The notes under the pieces: model-generated | The model's input: only the letters and a program-made list of their open reading frames with translations | Databases searched by the model: none | What the model was told of the DNA's origin: nothing | Source: Limnohabitans sp. Rim8 | GTDB taxonomy: Bacteria; Pseudomonadota; Gammaproteobacteria; Burkholderiales; Burkholderiaceae_C | Reading direction: 5' to 3' | Length of the DNA: 64,000 nt | Assembly: GCA_945901045.1 (NCBI GenBank) | Contig: CAMDKK010000003.1 | Span: 58,183 to 122,182 of the forward strand | Program-made: the position numbers and the translations under genes | Shown: piece by piece, positions 25,841 to 35,207 of the stretch | Numbering within the stretch: the stretch's first letter is position 1 | Layout of the letters: the number at the start of each line of letters is the position of its first letter

Positions 25841-27229
25841 ATGCAAATGGTGAGGATCACGCCCGAATTACTGACCCGGTTTGATGTGCCCGGGCCTCGC
25901 TACACCTCTTACCCGACGGCGGATCGATTTGTAGAAGCGTTTGGCAGTGCAGACTATGTTCAAGCGCTCGAAATGCGAAGGGATGTCTCTCCCAACCGCG
26001 CCATGCCTTTGTCTGTGTATGTTCATATTCCGTTCTGTGAATCTTTGTGCTACTACTGTGCTTGCAACAAAATCATCACCAAGCACCCCGAGCAGGCCCT
26101 GGTCTATTTGGACTATTTGGCGCGCGAAGTGGCCTTGCATGTCAAGCATGTGGGCAAAGGGCAGCCAGTCAGTCAGTTGCATCTGGGGGGCGGGACACCC
26201 ACATTTTTGAGTGATGCGCAATTGAAGGCATTGGTGGCGATGCTCAAAAGCAACTTCAATATCGTGCCGGGCGGTGAATGCGCCATCGAAGTGGACCCGC
26301 GCACGGTGGACGCGCACCGTTTATCGGTGCTGGCAGACTTGGGCTTCAATCGCTTGAGTTTGGGAGTGCAAGATTTTGACCCCAAAGTTCAGGAGGCAGT
26401 GCACCGCATTCAACCTGCACAGCAGGTGTTTGATTTGGTGGCACAAGCCCGCAAAATTGGGTTTGAATCCATCAATGTCGACCTGATCTATGGTTTGCCG
26501 CATCAGACGCCCGAGTCTTTTGACCGCACTTTGGCGCAGATCAATGCGCTGCGACCGGACCGTATTGCGTTGTATGCGTATGCCCATTTGCCTGCACGTT
26601 TTAAACCCCAGCGGCGCATCATCTCAGCTGATTTGCCCATGCCCAGTGAAAAAGTCGCCATGTTGGCTAGGTCGCTGGCCTCACTGAAAGAAGCCGGCTA
26701 CGTGTATGTCGGCATGGACCACTTCGCCTTGTCGGATGACGCCTTGGCCATAGCCAAAAGACAAGGCCGACTGCACCGTAACTTTCAAGGCTACAGCACC
26801 CAGCCTGATTGCGATTTGATCGCTTTGGGCGTGTCGGCCATAGGTCGGGTGGGGGCTACCTACAGCCAGAACGCCAAAACATTGAGTGAATACTATGACC
26901 TGATCGATCAAAGCCAATTGCCCGTGGTGCGTGGCTTGGTGTTGAGTCGCGACGATATGATCCGCCGCGCTGTGATCATGGCGATCATGTGCCAGGGGCA
27001 ATTGCAATTCGAATCGATCAACCTTGCTTGGCTCATTGATTTCAAATCCTATTTCAAATCTGAAATGACCCACTTGGAAGAGATCCAATCCCAAGGGCTT
27101 TTAGAGGTGTCAGATGCAGGGATCAAGGTCACACCCATAGGCTGGTTCTTTGTGCGTGGCGTGGCCATGTCGTTTGACCGCTATTTGCAGGCCAACGCCA
27201 ACCGGACGCGTTTTTCTAAAATCATCTGA
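25841..27229 (+). CDS. hemN: Oxygen-independent coproporphyrinogen III oxidase HemN
   Basis: 462 residues. Radical-SAM motif CESLCYYCAC (Cys66, 70, 73) in HIPFCESLCYYCACNKII, then GGGTPTFL and a C-terminal HemN domain. It decarboxylates two propionates of coproporphyrinogen III without oxygen, supplying heme under the same low-oxygen conditions in which cbb3 oxidase is made. The SD AGAGGAT precedes ATG 25841. The FNR box upstream supports oxygen control. The length and CxxxCxxC motif distinguish it from HemW. Confidence 0.95.
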   Translation: MQMVRITPELLTRFDVPGPRYTSYPTADRFVEAFGSADYVQALEMRRDVSPNRAMPLSVYVHIPFCESLCYYCACNKIITKHPEQALVYLDYLAREVALHVKHVGKGQPVSQLHLGGGTPTFLSDAQLKALVAMLKSNFNIVPGGECAIEVDPRTVDAHRLSVLADLGFNRLSLGVQDFDPKVQEAVHRIQPAQQVFDLVAQARKIGFESINVDLIYGLPHQTPESFDRTLAQINALRPDRIALYAYAHLPARFKPQRRIISADLPMPSEKVAMLARSLASLKEAGYVYVGMDHFALSDDALAIAKRQGRLHRNFQGYSTQPDCDLIALGVSAIGRVGATYSQNAKTLSEYYDLIDQSQLPVVRGLVLSRDDMIRRAVIMAIMCQGQLQFESINLAWLIDFKSYFKSEMTHLEEIQSQGLLEVSDAGIKVTPIGWFFVRGVAMSFDRYLQANANRTRFSKII

Positions 27230-27238
27230 GTCGTTTCG

Positions 27239-27913
27239 GTGTCCAGTTCCCTGGCCGTGACGGCCTTTCTCATGGGCTTGGCTGGTGGACCGCATTGTGT
27301 GGCCATGTGTGGCGTCGTCTGTGCGGGCATAGGGCAGGCAGCCGGTGTGAGCGCTTCGCGTTCGATGCTGAGTTTCCAAATCGGACGTTTGGTGGGGTAC
27401 AGCTTGATGGGTGGGTTGGCGGCAGCCAGCGTCAGCGCGTTGGGCTGGCTGACGGTTCAGTCTGCAGCCATTCGCCCATTGTGGTCCATGCTGCATGTGG
27501 CTGCGCTGGTGTTGGGTTGTTTGCTCTTATTGCAAGGGCGTCAACCTTTGTGGTTGGATGCTGTGGCGCAAAGGATTTGGCATCAGGTCAGGGTCTGGGG
27601 CGGGCGTTATGGCCAAGCGACGCCCATGGTGATGGGCACCCTCTGGGCGCTGATGCCTTGTGGCTTGTTGTATTCGGCAGTCATATTGGCTGCCTTGACG
27701 GCTAATGTATCAGATGGCGCCATGAGCATGGTCTTGTTTGCACTGGGCAGCAGCGTGAGTTTATGGTCCGGACCTTGGTTGTTCCTGCAACTCAAAAAAA
27801 TGGGCGATGGCAGTTTGGGCATTCGCATCGCTGGTTTGAGCCTGGTCGTGATTTCAGTCGTGTCTCTTTGGATGGGATTGGTGAACAACCAAGCCCCTTG
27901 GTGCGCCGTTTAA
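27239..27913 (+). CDS. Sulfite exporter TauE/SafE-like (COG2836) membrane protein
   Basis: 224 residues, six predicted membrane helices, starting at a GTG (27239) ten bases after hemN. The N-terminal GLAGGPHCVAMCGVVCAG carries the H-C-x3-C-G motif of the COG2836 'cytochrome biogenesis-like' family. A second conserved site, ALMPCGLLYSAV, is also present. Members are often found beside cco genes and are thought to act in copper or thiol handling for cytochrome oxidase assembly. The two cysteine motifs are seen; the role is inferred from location. Confidence 0.82.
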   Translation: MSSSLAVTAFLMGLAGGPHCVAMCGVVCAGIGQAAGVSASRSMLSFQIGRLVGYSLMGGLAAASVSALGWLTVQSAAIRPLWSMLHVAALVLGCLLLLQGRQPLWLDAVAQRIWHQVRVWGGRYGQATPMVMGTLWALMPCGLLYSAVILAALTANVSDGAMSMVLFALGSSVSLWSGPWLFLQLKKMGDGSLGIRIAGLSLVVISVVSLWMGLVNNQAPWCAV

Positions 27914-27943
27914 GGCTTCAGTTCTAACTGTTGATCCTGCGGG

Positions 27944-28756
27944 TCAAACCATGCTCATCCCTTTGTTGAACATGTAGGCGGCAAGAAAAACCAAGAAGAA
28001 GGAAAACACCTGTTTCAGTTTTTTCACAGGCAGTCGGTGTGCAGCGCGCGCACCAAAGGGTGCCGTCACAACGCTGAAGCAGGCAATGACCAACATGCCA
28101 GGTACCCAGATATAGCCAAAGGCGCCAGGCGGCAGGTTGTCGAGTTTCATTCCACTGATGACAAAGCCGGTGACATTTGCAAGTGCAATCGGAAAACCCA
28201 AAGCCGCACTGGTGCCGATGGCGTTATGAATGGCAACGTTACACCACATCATTAAAGGCACGCTGACGAAAGCACCGCCAGCCCCGACCAAGCCAGAGAG
28301 CATGCCGATGAATCCACCCATTCCCAATTGACCTGCAAAACCAGGCATTTGCCGAGAAGGCTTAGGTTTCTTGTCCATGAACATTTGAAAGGCGGAATAA
28401 GCGACAAACACTCCGAACAAAATGGCCAAAGTGGTGCCCTTGATCTCCACAAAAATCCAAAGACTTGCCACTGCACTGCCCAGCACGATGCCTGGCGCCA
28501 AACCTTTGACCAAGTCCCAACGCACAGCGCCAAGTCTGTGGTGCGTTCGCAAGCTTGATATGGATGTGAACAAAATGGTTGACATGGAAGTGACAATGGC
28601 CATTTTGATGGACAAGTCTTGAGAAACACCCATGTTGCTGAGCATGTAGGTCAATACGGGAACCATCATCAGGCCGCCACCCAAGCCCAATAAACCAGCC
28701 ATAAAGCCCACAACTGCGCCTATCAGGCCCAGCTCTAAAAAGATTTGAAGTGCCAT
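27944..28756 (-). CDS. TauE/SafE-family anion permease
   Basis: 270 residues with the two-fold repeated TauE/SafE architecture: GFMAGLLGLGGGLMMVPVL in the first half and GMLSGLVGAGGAFVSVPLMMW in the second, about eight membrane helices. Family members export sulfite, sulfoacetate or other small organic anions. It is seven bases downstream of the acyl-CoA synthetase gene, so the two likely form one operon. The substrate may be related to the ligase's carboxylate, which is speculation. Confidence 0.9.
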   Translation of the reverse strand: MALQIFLELGLIGAVVGFMAGLLGLGGGLMMVPVLTYMLSNMGVSQDLSIKMAIVTSMSTILFTSISSLRTHHRLGAVRWDLVKGLAPGIVLGSAVASLWIFVEIKGTTLAILFGVFVAYSAFQMFMDKKPKPSRQMPGFAGQLGMGGFIGMLSGLVGAGGAFVSVPLMMWCNVAIHNAIGTSAALGFPIALANVTGFVISGMKLDNLPPGAFGYIWVPGMLVIACFSVVTAPFGARAAHRLPVKKLKQVFSFFLVFLAAYMFNKGMSMV

Positions 28757-28762
28757 GCTGCC

Positions 28763-30280
28763 TTAAGCAAGTCCGAGCTTTTGTGCCATTCCAATGCGCT
28801 GCAATTTGCCTGTTGCACCTTTGGGAATATCGTCCATCAGTAAAACTTTACGCGGAACTTTGAAGTCGGCCAAGCGTGTGGCCGTGTATTCACGAAGTTC
28901 TTTTTCAGTCGCCGTCATGCCCTCTCGCAGAACCACTGCGGCGCCCACTTCCTCGCCCAATTTGTCATGGGGAATACCAAAACACACAACCTGCGCTACG
29001 GCAGGATGGTCCATCAGGACTTCGTCGACCTCACGAGGGCTGATTTTTTCTCCACCGCGGTTGATGATTTCTTTGAGCCTTCCCGTGATGCTGACATAAG
29101 CTTGTTCATCCATGACACCTTGGTCACCCGTTCTGAACCACCCATTGGTGAAAGCTTCTGCGTTGGCTTTGTCGTTGTTCTCGTAGCCTGGCGTCACATT
29201 GCTGCCGCGAATCACGATTTCTCCAGTGCTCCCTGTCGGCATCAAGTCACCCTCTGGATTCATGATGGCAATCTCCGGTCCCGCGGCCAAGCCGACTGTG
29301 CCGGGCTTTCTTTGGCCAGGGGGAAGGGGGTTGCAAGCCATTTGGTGAGCCGCTTCGGTCATGCCGTAGGCTTCAATGACAGGTGCTTTGAAGGTGGTTT
29401 CTAGCTCTGCTAAAACCTGCGGTGGTAATGAGGATGAAGATGACCGAATGAAACGAAGCGGAACCTTGGCAATCACCGCTTTGTTGTTGGCTGACCTGGA
29501 CAAAATAGCTTGATGCATGGTCGGTACGGCCGTATACCAAGTGGGCTTGACTTCATCCATTTGGCTGAAAAACTTCAAAGCATTGAAGCCGCTGGTGCAA
29601 TAGACTTCGCCTCCTTGAGACAGCGGTGCCAAGATGCCAGCGATCAGGCCGTGAATGTGAAACAGTGGCATCACATTCAGCCCCCGGTCTTGGTTGCTAA
29701 AGTGTGTGCTGTGCGCGATGTTTTGTGCTGATGCACTCACATTAAGATGTGTCAGTGGAACAATTTTGGGACGTGAGGTGGTGCCAGAAGTGTGGAGTAC
29801 CAAGGCGACATCCTCAGCTTGGGCGTGGCCTGGAAACTTCGCCGCTTGGGGGGTCAGACTGTCCATGTTGAGCGTGAATGAACCCGCACCCAGTGCGGGC
29901 GTGGGCAGCAGCTCAATGAGTGCGATGCCCATTTTTGCCGCAACAGCAACAGCAGGGCTGCTGGAGCCTTTTTCAACCACCAAGGCTTTGGCGTTCAAGT
30001 CGTTCAGGTAAAACTCGAACTCATCCGCACGGTAGCTGGGGTTCAAAGGTGCTGACGTAGCGCAGCAAGCCACAGTGACAAAACTGGCTGCCATTTCCGC
30101 ACCATTGGGCAAAACCAAAGCCACACGATCGTGTCGACCAATACCAAATTTGTTGAACTCTGTTTGGACGTACTCACGCAGTTGGCGTAAAGCTGAAAAA
30201 GTAAGGGGCGCGCTTTGGGCCGCAGTCAAACAAGCAGACTGGGCATTTCCAGTCGACAGAAGTTCAATCAGGGTTTTCAT
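28763..30280 (-). CDS. Acyl-CoA synthetase of the AAE3/PCS60 (oxalate-CoA ligase) type
   Basis: 505 residues of the ANL superfamily: P-loop LHTSGTTSRPKIVPLTHLN, MPLFHIHGLIAG, YGMTEAAHQM, GWFRTGDQG, INRGGEKISPREVDE and the catalytic lysine in KGATGKLQR. The LPLFHxHGL, WYTAVPTxHQ and RSxSxSL segments follow plant AAE3 and yeast Pcs60, which make oxalyl-CoA. Oxalate is therefore a specific candidate substrate, though other small acids are possible. It is divergent from a tctCBA transporter, which could import the substrate, and is followed by a TauE/SafE permease. Confidence 0.85.
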   Translation of the reverse strand: MKTLIELLSTGNAQSACLTAAQSAPLTFSALRQLREYVQTEFNKFGIGRHDRVALVLPNGAEMAASFVTVACCATSAPLNPSYRADEFEFYLNDLNAKALVVEKGSSSPAVAVAAKMGIALIELLPTPALGAGSFTLNMDSLTPQAAKFPGHAQAEDVALVLHTSGTTSRPKIVPLTHLNVSASAQNIAHSTHFSNQDRGLNVMPLFHIHGLIAGILAPLSQGGEVYCTSGFNALKFFSQMDEVKPTWYTAVPTMHQAILSRSANNKAVIAKVPLRFIRSSSSSLPPQVLAELETTFKAPVIEAYGMTEAAHQMACNPLPPGQRKPGTVGLAAGPEIAIMNPEGDLMPTGSTGEIVIRGSNVTPGYENNDKANAEAFTNGWFRTGDQGVMDEQAYVSITGRLKEIINRGGEKISPREVDEVLMDHPAVAQVVCFGIPHDKLGEEVGAAVVLREGMTATEKELREYTATRLADFKVPRKVLLMDDIPKGATGKLQRIGMAQKLGLA

Positions 30281-30388
30281 TTTTTTAAGGGAATAAAAAG
30301 AGTAATTTTTTTGAAATTAATGCTCGACAAAGTCGCGTCAAGTATATTACGATACCTTTAGGTTTAAATAAATACCAAGGAGTTCAAT

Positions 30389-31399
30389 ATGAATAATCGT
30401 CGATGGATAACCCTCAAAACAGCTGCCTTGGTCGCCAGCAGCGCCCTTTGCGTGAACGCTTTCGCTCAGTCTAATTGGGAGCCCACCAAAAGCGTTGAGT
30501 TCATTGTGCCAGCAGGTACTGGCGGTGGCGCTGATCAAATGGCGCGTTTTCTTCAAGGAGTTATCTCCAAACACAAACTCATGAATCAACCTCTGGTGGT
30601 GGTCAACAAATCTGGTGGTGCAGGGGCAGAAGGGTTTTTGGATGCCAAAGGGGCTCGCCCAGATGGGCACAAGATCATCATCACGCTGTCAAATTTATTC
30701 ACCACGCCATTGGCCACGGGCGTCCCCTTCAATTGGAAGGACCTGACGCCTGTGGCCATGTTGGCACTTGATGAGTTTGTCCTCTGGGTCAATGCCGACT
30801 CACCCTATAAAACGGTGGCCGACTTCACCAAGGCCATGAAGCAAGCTGAATCTGGCAAATACAAAATGGGCGGAACGGGGTCCAAACAAGAGGACCAGAT
30901 CATCACCGTGGCCATTGAAAAAGCCACAGACAAAAAGATGATTTTCATCCCTTTCAAAGGGGGGGGTGACGTGGCGGTTCAACTGGTGGGCAAACACGTG
31001 GACACCACGGTGAACAACCCCATTGAAGCGGTGGCACATTGGAAGGGCGGAACTTTAAGGGCGCTGTGTGTATTTGATGCAAAGGTCATGCCTTACCCGA
31101 AAAAAATCACCGCCACACAGTCTTGGAAAGACATTCCCACTTGCAAATCGCAAGGTCTCGATGTGGAGTACTTGATGTTGCGCGGCATTTTCATGCCGCC
31201 TAAAACCACGCCAGCGCAAGTGGCTTATTACACCGATGTTTTCCAAAAAGTACGCCAGCTCCCTGAGTGGAAAGAATTCATGGAGACCGGCGCTTTCAAG
31301 GACACTTTCATGAAGGACCAGGAATTTCAAGACTGGTTGCTGAAAGCGGAAGTGGAGCATTTCCGTCTCATGCGTGAAGCCGGCTTCTTGGCCAAATAA
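30389..31399 (+). CDS. tctC: TctC/Bug-family periplasmic receptor
   Basis: 336 residues with a signal peptide (basic start MNNRRWITLKT, hydrophobic core, cleavage near AFAQS). The mature start WEPTKSVEFIVPAGTGGGADQ and the later NKSGGAGAEGFLDAKGARPDGHK are Bug signatures. It binds an organic acid and delivers it to TctAB. It leads the tctCBA operon, with an SD AAGGAG before ATG 30389, and is divergent from the AAE3-like ligase over a 108-base AT-rich spacer. Confidence 0.92.
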   Translation: MNNRRWITLKTAALVASSALCVNAFAQSNWEPTKSVEFIVPAGTGGGADQMARFLQGVISKHKLMNQPLVVVNKSGGAGAEGFLDAKGARPDGHKIIITLSNLFTTPLATGVPFNWKDLTPVAMLALDEFVLWVNADSPYKTVADFTKAMKQAESGKYKMGGTGSKQEDQIITVAIEKATDKKMIFIPFKGGGDVAVQLVGKHVDTTVNNPIEAVAHWKGGTLRALCVFDAKVMPYPKKITATQSWKDIPTCKSQGLDVEYLMLRGIFMPPKTTPAQVAYYTDVFQKVRQLPEWKEFMETGAFKDTFMKDQEFQDWLLKAEVEHFRLMREAGFLAK

Positions 31400-31419
31400 G
31401 AATTCTGAAGGATCTCATC

Positions 31420-31917
31420 ATGAAAACAGGTTCACACCTGCAAATGCGGTGGATGGAGTTGTTGGTGGCTTCGTGCTTTGTGGGGGTGGGCTTGTTGGTG
31501 ATCACAGACAGTATTCGCGTAGGCAACGCATGGGGCAGTGATGGCCCCGAGCCTGGCTACTTTCCGTTCTACATTGGCTGCCTTTTGTTGGGCGGCGCGG
31601 TTTGGGTTATTTTGCAAACCTTGCTTGCTTGGAAACAAGACGGTGGCAAAGAAGTGTTTGCCGAAAAGCATGAGTTCAATTTGATGTTGTTGATGCTCAT
31701 CCCAACTGCTGTTTTCACGGCCGCTATCTTTGTGTTGGGAATTTATGTCGCCTCACTTATTTTCGTTGCCGCCTTTATGGTCTGGCAAGGCAAATACAGT
31801 TATTTCAAATCCATCACAGTAGGCGCGGGCATCAGCGCAGCATTGTTTCTGCTGTTTGAAATTTGGTTTTTACTGCCATTGCCAAAAGGCTTGATTGAAA
31901 CTTGGTTGGGCTATTGA
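31420..31917 (+). CDS. tctB: Tripartite tricarboxylate transporter small subunit TctB
   Basis: 165 residues with four hydrophobic segments, the TctB layout: the first helix, then the family's GPGYFP motif in variant form (GPEPGYFPFYIG), and a final helix ending LLPLPKGLIETWLG (typical LPxGxL end). It is the small membrane subunit pairing with TctA. 20 bases after tctC and 2 before tctA. Confidence 0.9.
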   Translation: MKTGSHLQMRWMELLVASCFVGVGLLVITDSIRVGNAWGSDGPEPGYFPFYIGCLLLGGAVWVILQTLLAWKQDGGKEVFAEKHEFNLMLLMLIPTAVFTAAIFVLGIYVASLIFVAAFMVWQGKYSYFKSITVGAGISAALFLLFEIWFLLPLPKGLIETWLGY

Positions 31918-31919
31918 TC

Positions 31920-33410
31920 ATGGAAGAACTCAATAACCTGTTTCAGGGCTTTGCAGTGGCCTTGACACTGCCCAATATTGGCTTCATGTTCATTGGTATT
32001 TTTTTGGGTGTGTTAATTGGTGTGTTACCAGGTTTGGGCGGTGCCAACGGCGTGGCCATTCTCTTGCCACTCACCTTTGGCATGTCACCCACTTCTGCCA
32101 TCATCATGTTGTCTTGCATTTACTGGGGTGCATTGTTTGGCGGGGCGATTACTTCCATTCTTTTCAATATCCCCGGCGAGCCTTGGTCGGTGGCAACCAC
32201 GTTTGATGGCTACCCCATGGCTCAAAAGGGCAAGGCCGCGCAGGCTTTAACCGCGGCCTTCACGTCCTCATTTGTGGGCGCTTTGGTGGCTGTGCTCATG
32301 GTGACATTTTTGGCACCTGTGGTGGCTAAATTTGCCCTTAATTTCGGGCCGCCTGAGTTCTTTGCCGTTCAGTTGCTCACTTTTGCGAGTTTCATTGGCA
32401 TGAGCAAAGAACCGCCCGTCAAAACCTTGATGGCCATGATGCTCGGTTTTGCTTTGGCTGCCGTGGGCTTGGACAGCGTGACTGGTACATTGCGCATGAC
32501 CTATGGCCAAGAAAGTTTACTGAAAGGCTTTGACTTTTTGGTTGCAGTGATTGGCCTTTTTGGCATCGGCGAAATTTTGCTTACCATGGAGGAGGGCCTT
32601 GCCTTCAAAGGACACAAGGGTCGCATCAGCCTGAAAGACGTTCTCGACACATGGAAAGAACTGCCCAAATACTGGGCCACGTCCTTGCGCGCTTGTTTGA
32701 TTGGTTGCTGGATGGGCATCACCCCTGGGGGTGCCACACCGGCCTCGTTCATGAGTTACGGAACTGCAAAGCGTCTTGCCAAACATCCGGAAGAATTTGG
32801 CAAGGGTGCCATTGAGGGGGTGATTGCTCCTGAAACAGCTGCCCATGCTGCGGGCACCAGCGCCTTGCTGCCCATGTTGACGCTGGGTATTCCTGGCTCA
32901 CCCACCGCCGCCGTGTTGTTGGGGGGGCTGTTGATATGGGGCCTGCAACCGGGTCCCTTGTTGTTCACTGAACAAAAAGACTTTGTCTGGGGCCTGATCG
33001 CCTCAATGTATTTGGGCAACATTGTGGGCTTGATTGTGGTTTTGACCACCGTGCCGTGGTGGGCCGCCATTCTCAGAATTCCATTCTCGATCATTGCGCC
33101 CGTCATTGTGGTGATTTGTGCCGTGGGTGCCTACACGGTTCACAACAGCATGCTGGATGTCGTTTTGATGTTGGTCTTTGGCTTGATGGGTTATGCCTTT
33201 AAAAAGCTCAAATACCCTATGGCACCTCTGGTCTTGGCCTTGGTGCTGGGTGACATGGCAGAAACCAGCTTCAGACAGTCCATGCTCATTTCCAAAGGCA
33301 GCTTGGAAATTTTTGTGAGCACACCTTTGGCCGGTACGATAACGGGCTTGGCCCTCATCATGCTTTTGTGGCCAGTGCTTGGCCTCTTGAAAAAACTCAG
33401 TCTAGGCTAA
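31920..33410 (+). CDS. tctA: Tripartite tricarboxylate transporter large permease TctA
   Basis: 496 residues from ATG 31920. About 11-12 membrane helices with conserved GVLPGLGGANGVAILLPLTFG near the N-terminus and the mirror motif IGCWMGITPGGATPASFMSYG in the middle; LGIPGSPTAAVLLGGLLIWGLQPGP also matches the family. This is the ion-coupled permease for the acid bound by TctC. Its last 14 bases overlap the 3' end of the convergent reductase gene. Confidence 0.94.
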   Translation: MEELNNLFQGFAVALTLPNIGFMFIGIFLGVLIGVLPGLGGANGVAILLPLTFGMSPTSAIIMLSCIYWGALFGGAITSILFNIPGEPWSVATTFDGYPMAQKGKAAQALTAAFTSSFVGALVAVLMVTFLAPVVAKFALNFGPPEFFAVQLLTFASFIGMSKEPPVKTLMAMMLGFALAAVGLDSVTGTLRMTYGQESLLKGFDFLVAVIGLFGIGEILLTMEEGLAFKGHKGRISLKDVLDTWKELPKYWATSLRACLIGCWMGITPGGATPASFMSYGTAKRLAKHPEEFGKGAIEGVIAPETAAHAAGTSALLPMLTLGIPGSPTAAVLLGGLLIWGLQPGPLLFTEQKDFVWGLIASMYLGNIVGLIVVLTTVPWWAAILRIPFSIIAPVIVVICAVGAYTVHNSMLDVVLMLVFGLMGYAFKKLKYPMAPLVLALVLGDMAETSFRQSMLISKGSLEIFVSTPLAGTITGLALIMLLWPVLGLLKKLSLG

Positions 33411-34401
33411 GTCCCTTGCCCTTTTTCAACACACTCTGCTCGAGCAAACGTGTCATGGCGTAAACAGAGTCGAGTGTGGGCGTGGGTATGTTGCAAATAC
33501 GGCCCAGCTCAATCACGCTGCCTAAGAGCGCCTCTAACTCCAAAGCCTTGCCGTGTTCAATGTCTTGCAGCATGGAGGTTTTGTGGGCGCCTACAGCTTG
33601 TGCGCCTGCAATCCGTTTGTCAATGCTGATTTTGAATTGAACGCCTAGCTTTTCCCCCACGGTTTGAGCTTCCGCCATCATGCGTGCTGCCAAATTGCGT
33701 GTGAGATCAAAATTGCAAATTTCTTCCAGCGTGGCGTGCGTCAGGGCGGACACCGGGTTGAAAGTCAGGTTGCCCCACAGTTTGACCCACAACTCGCTGC
33801 GAATGTCTGTAGACACTGGTGTCTTGAATCCTGCGGCAATCATGGCCTGGGCCAATAAAGTGACGCGCGCTGATTTTTCGCCACTGGGTTCGCCCAAGGT
33901 AAACCGATTGCCTTCAATCAGTTTGACAATACCGGGCGCAACCAATTCGGCGGCTGGATACACAACGGCACCTATGACCCGGTGCGGGCCGATGTGTTGC
34001 CATTGAGCGCCGCCTGGATCAATGGAGCTCAGTTGACGGTTTTGATAGTCGCCCACCAGGTTGTAAAAGTACCACCAAGGCACTCCGTTTTGGAGGGTCA
34101 CTACTGCTGTATTTTCATGACACAGCCGTCCAATTTGTTCAGCAACAGGGCTGACCTGATGCGACTTCATGGTTAAGAACACATAGTCGTGAGGCGTGGC
34201 CTCGTCGATGGTGCAGGCCTTAACATGTGGGGCGTGCAGCGATGAGCCGTCTTCTAAAGTCAGTGTCATGCCATTCGCTTGTATGGCTTTGAGGTTTTCA
34301 CCGCGCGCAATGAAAGTGACATGGCAACCCGACAAGGCCAGCTTCACACCGAGGTAACCCCCAATCGCGCCTGCGCCCACAATGGCAATGTTCAAACTCA
34401 T
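33397..34401 (-). CDS. Ketopantoate reductase-family (PanE/ApbA) dehydrogenase
   Basis: 334 residues: N-terminal Rossmann motif IAIVGAGAIGGYLG for NADPH, TLQNGVPWW around the substrate site, and the C-terminal helical domain with SMLQDIEHGKALELEAL (the conserved SMxQDxxxGRxTEIDxLxG pattern). The family includes PanE, but many members next to catabolic genes reduce other 2-oxo acids. Its start overlaps the FAH gene stop by four bases, so the pair likely works on one pathway, perhaps on the acid imported by tctCBA. It is not claimed to be the pantothenate enzyme. Confidence 0.85.
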   Translation of the reverse strand: MSLNIAIVGAGAIGGYLGVKLALSGCHVTFIARGENLKAIQANGMTLTLEDGSSLHAPHVKACTIDEATPHDYVFLTMKSHQVSPVAEQIGRLCHENTAVVTLQNGVPWWYFYNLVGDYQNRQLSSIDPGGAQWQHIGPHRVIGAVVYPAAELVAPGIVKLIEGNRFTLGEPSGEKSARVTLLAQAMIAAGFKTPVSTDIRSELWVKLWGNLTFNPVSALTHATLEEICNFDLTRNLAARMMAEAQTVGEKLGVQFKISIDKRIAGAQAVGAHKTSMLQDIEHGKALELEALLGSVIELGRICNIPTPTLDSVYAMTRLLEQSVLKKGKGLSLD

Positions 34402-35171
34402 GCTGACGCTTTCATCGTGTTAGAGAGGGTGCCAATGCCTTCAATAGACACTTCGACAACAGCATCATTTTGCCAAGGCATCGCCCCTAAGGAGGTGCCG
34501 CAAGAAATAAGATCACCCGGCTCCAAAGTCATGCCTCTGGACAGTTTGGCGACCAATTCTTGGGGTGAGAAAAACATGTCACTGAGCGCATAATTTTGGC
34601 GCTCTCGTCCGTTAATTTTGGCTGTGACAAAAGCATTTTTGCAATCCAAGTCGGTTTCAATCCAAGGTCCGAAAGGGGTAAATCCATCAAAATTTTTGGC
34701 GCGCGTCCATTGTTCAAAGCTGGCGTCTGAGCGCAGTAATTCAACGGCTGTAACGTCGTTTACACACGTATAGCCAAAAATATACCGATTGGCTTCATCG
34801 ATTGGAATGTCGCGTCCGCGTTGCCCAATCACAATGCCCAGTTCGGCTTCGTAAATTACGCGCCCTGCATCTTCTTTTGGCCGCATCACAGCTTGAAGAT
34901 GATGGGAATAGGAGTTCGGTGATTTGAGAAAGTAAAGCGGTTCGGCGGGGGCGGTCCAGCCGTTCTTTTCTGCCGCGGTTTTGAAATTATTCCAAAGTGC
35001 TAAAACTTTGGAAGGCTTGCAAGGCGCCAAAATCTCGACTTCAGAGAATCGCAAGGTGTCACCTGTGGGTTGGGGGTCTTCAAACAGGTGGCCTTGATGA
35101 ACATGGATGGTTTCATCCACCAATCGACCCAAGCCAATTTGGCCTTGGTGAGCATAGCGCAGCCACCTCAT
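34398..35171 (-). CDS. Fumarylacetoacetate hydrolase (FAH) family protein
   Basis: 257 residues from ATG 35171; the longer frame starts inside 6S RNA and is rejected. FAH-fold metal motif: YEAELGIVIGQRGRDIP with the conserved E-x-E pattern, then NDVTAVELLR and TPFGPWIET. Family members hydrolyse C-C bonds of acylpyruvates, or decarboxylate or isomerise 2-oxo-hydroxy acids. Translationally coupled to the PanE-like gene. In E. coli the gene after 6S RNA is ygfA, so this arrangement differs. Confidence 0.87.
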   Translation of the reverse strand: MRWLRYAHQGQIGLGRLVDETIHVHQGHLFEDPQPTGDTLRFSEVEILAPCKPSKVLALWNNFKTAAEKNGWTAPAEPLYFLKSPNSYSHHLQAVMRPKEDAGRVIYEAELGIVIGQRGRDIPIDEANRYIFGYTCVNDVTAVELLRSDASFEQWTRAKNFDGFTPFGPWIETDLDCKNAFVTAKINGRERQNYALSDMFFSPQELVAKLSRGMTLEPGDLISCGTSLGAMPWQNDAVVEVSIEGIGTLSNTMKASA

Positions 35172-35207
35172 GCAGTTTTTCCCCAGTGAATAAAAAATGA
35201 TGTGAAA

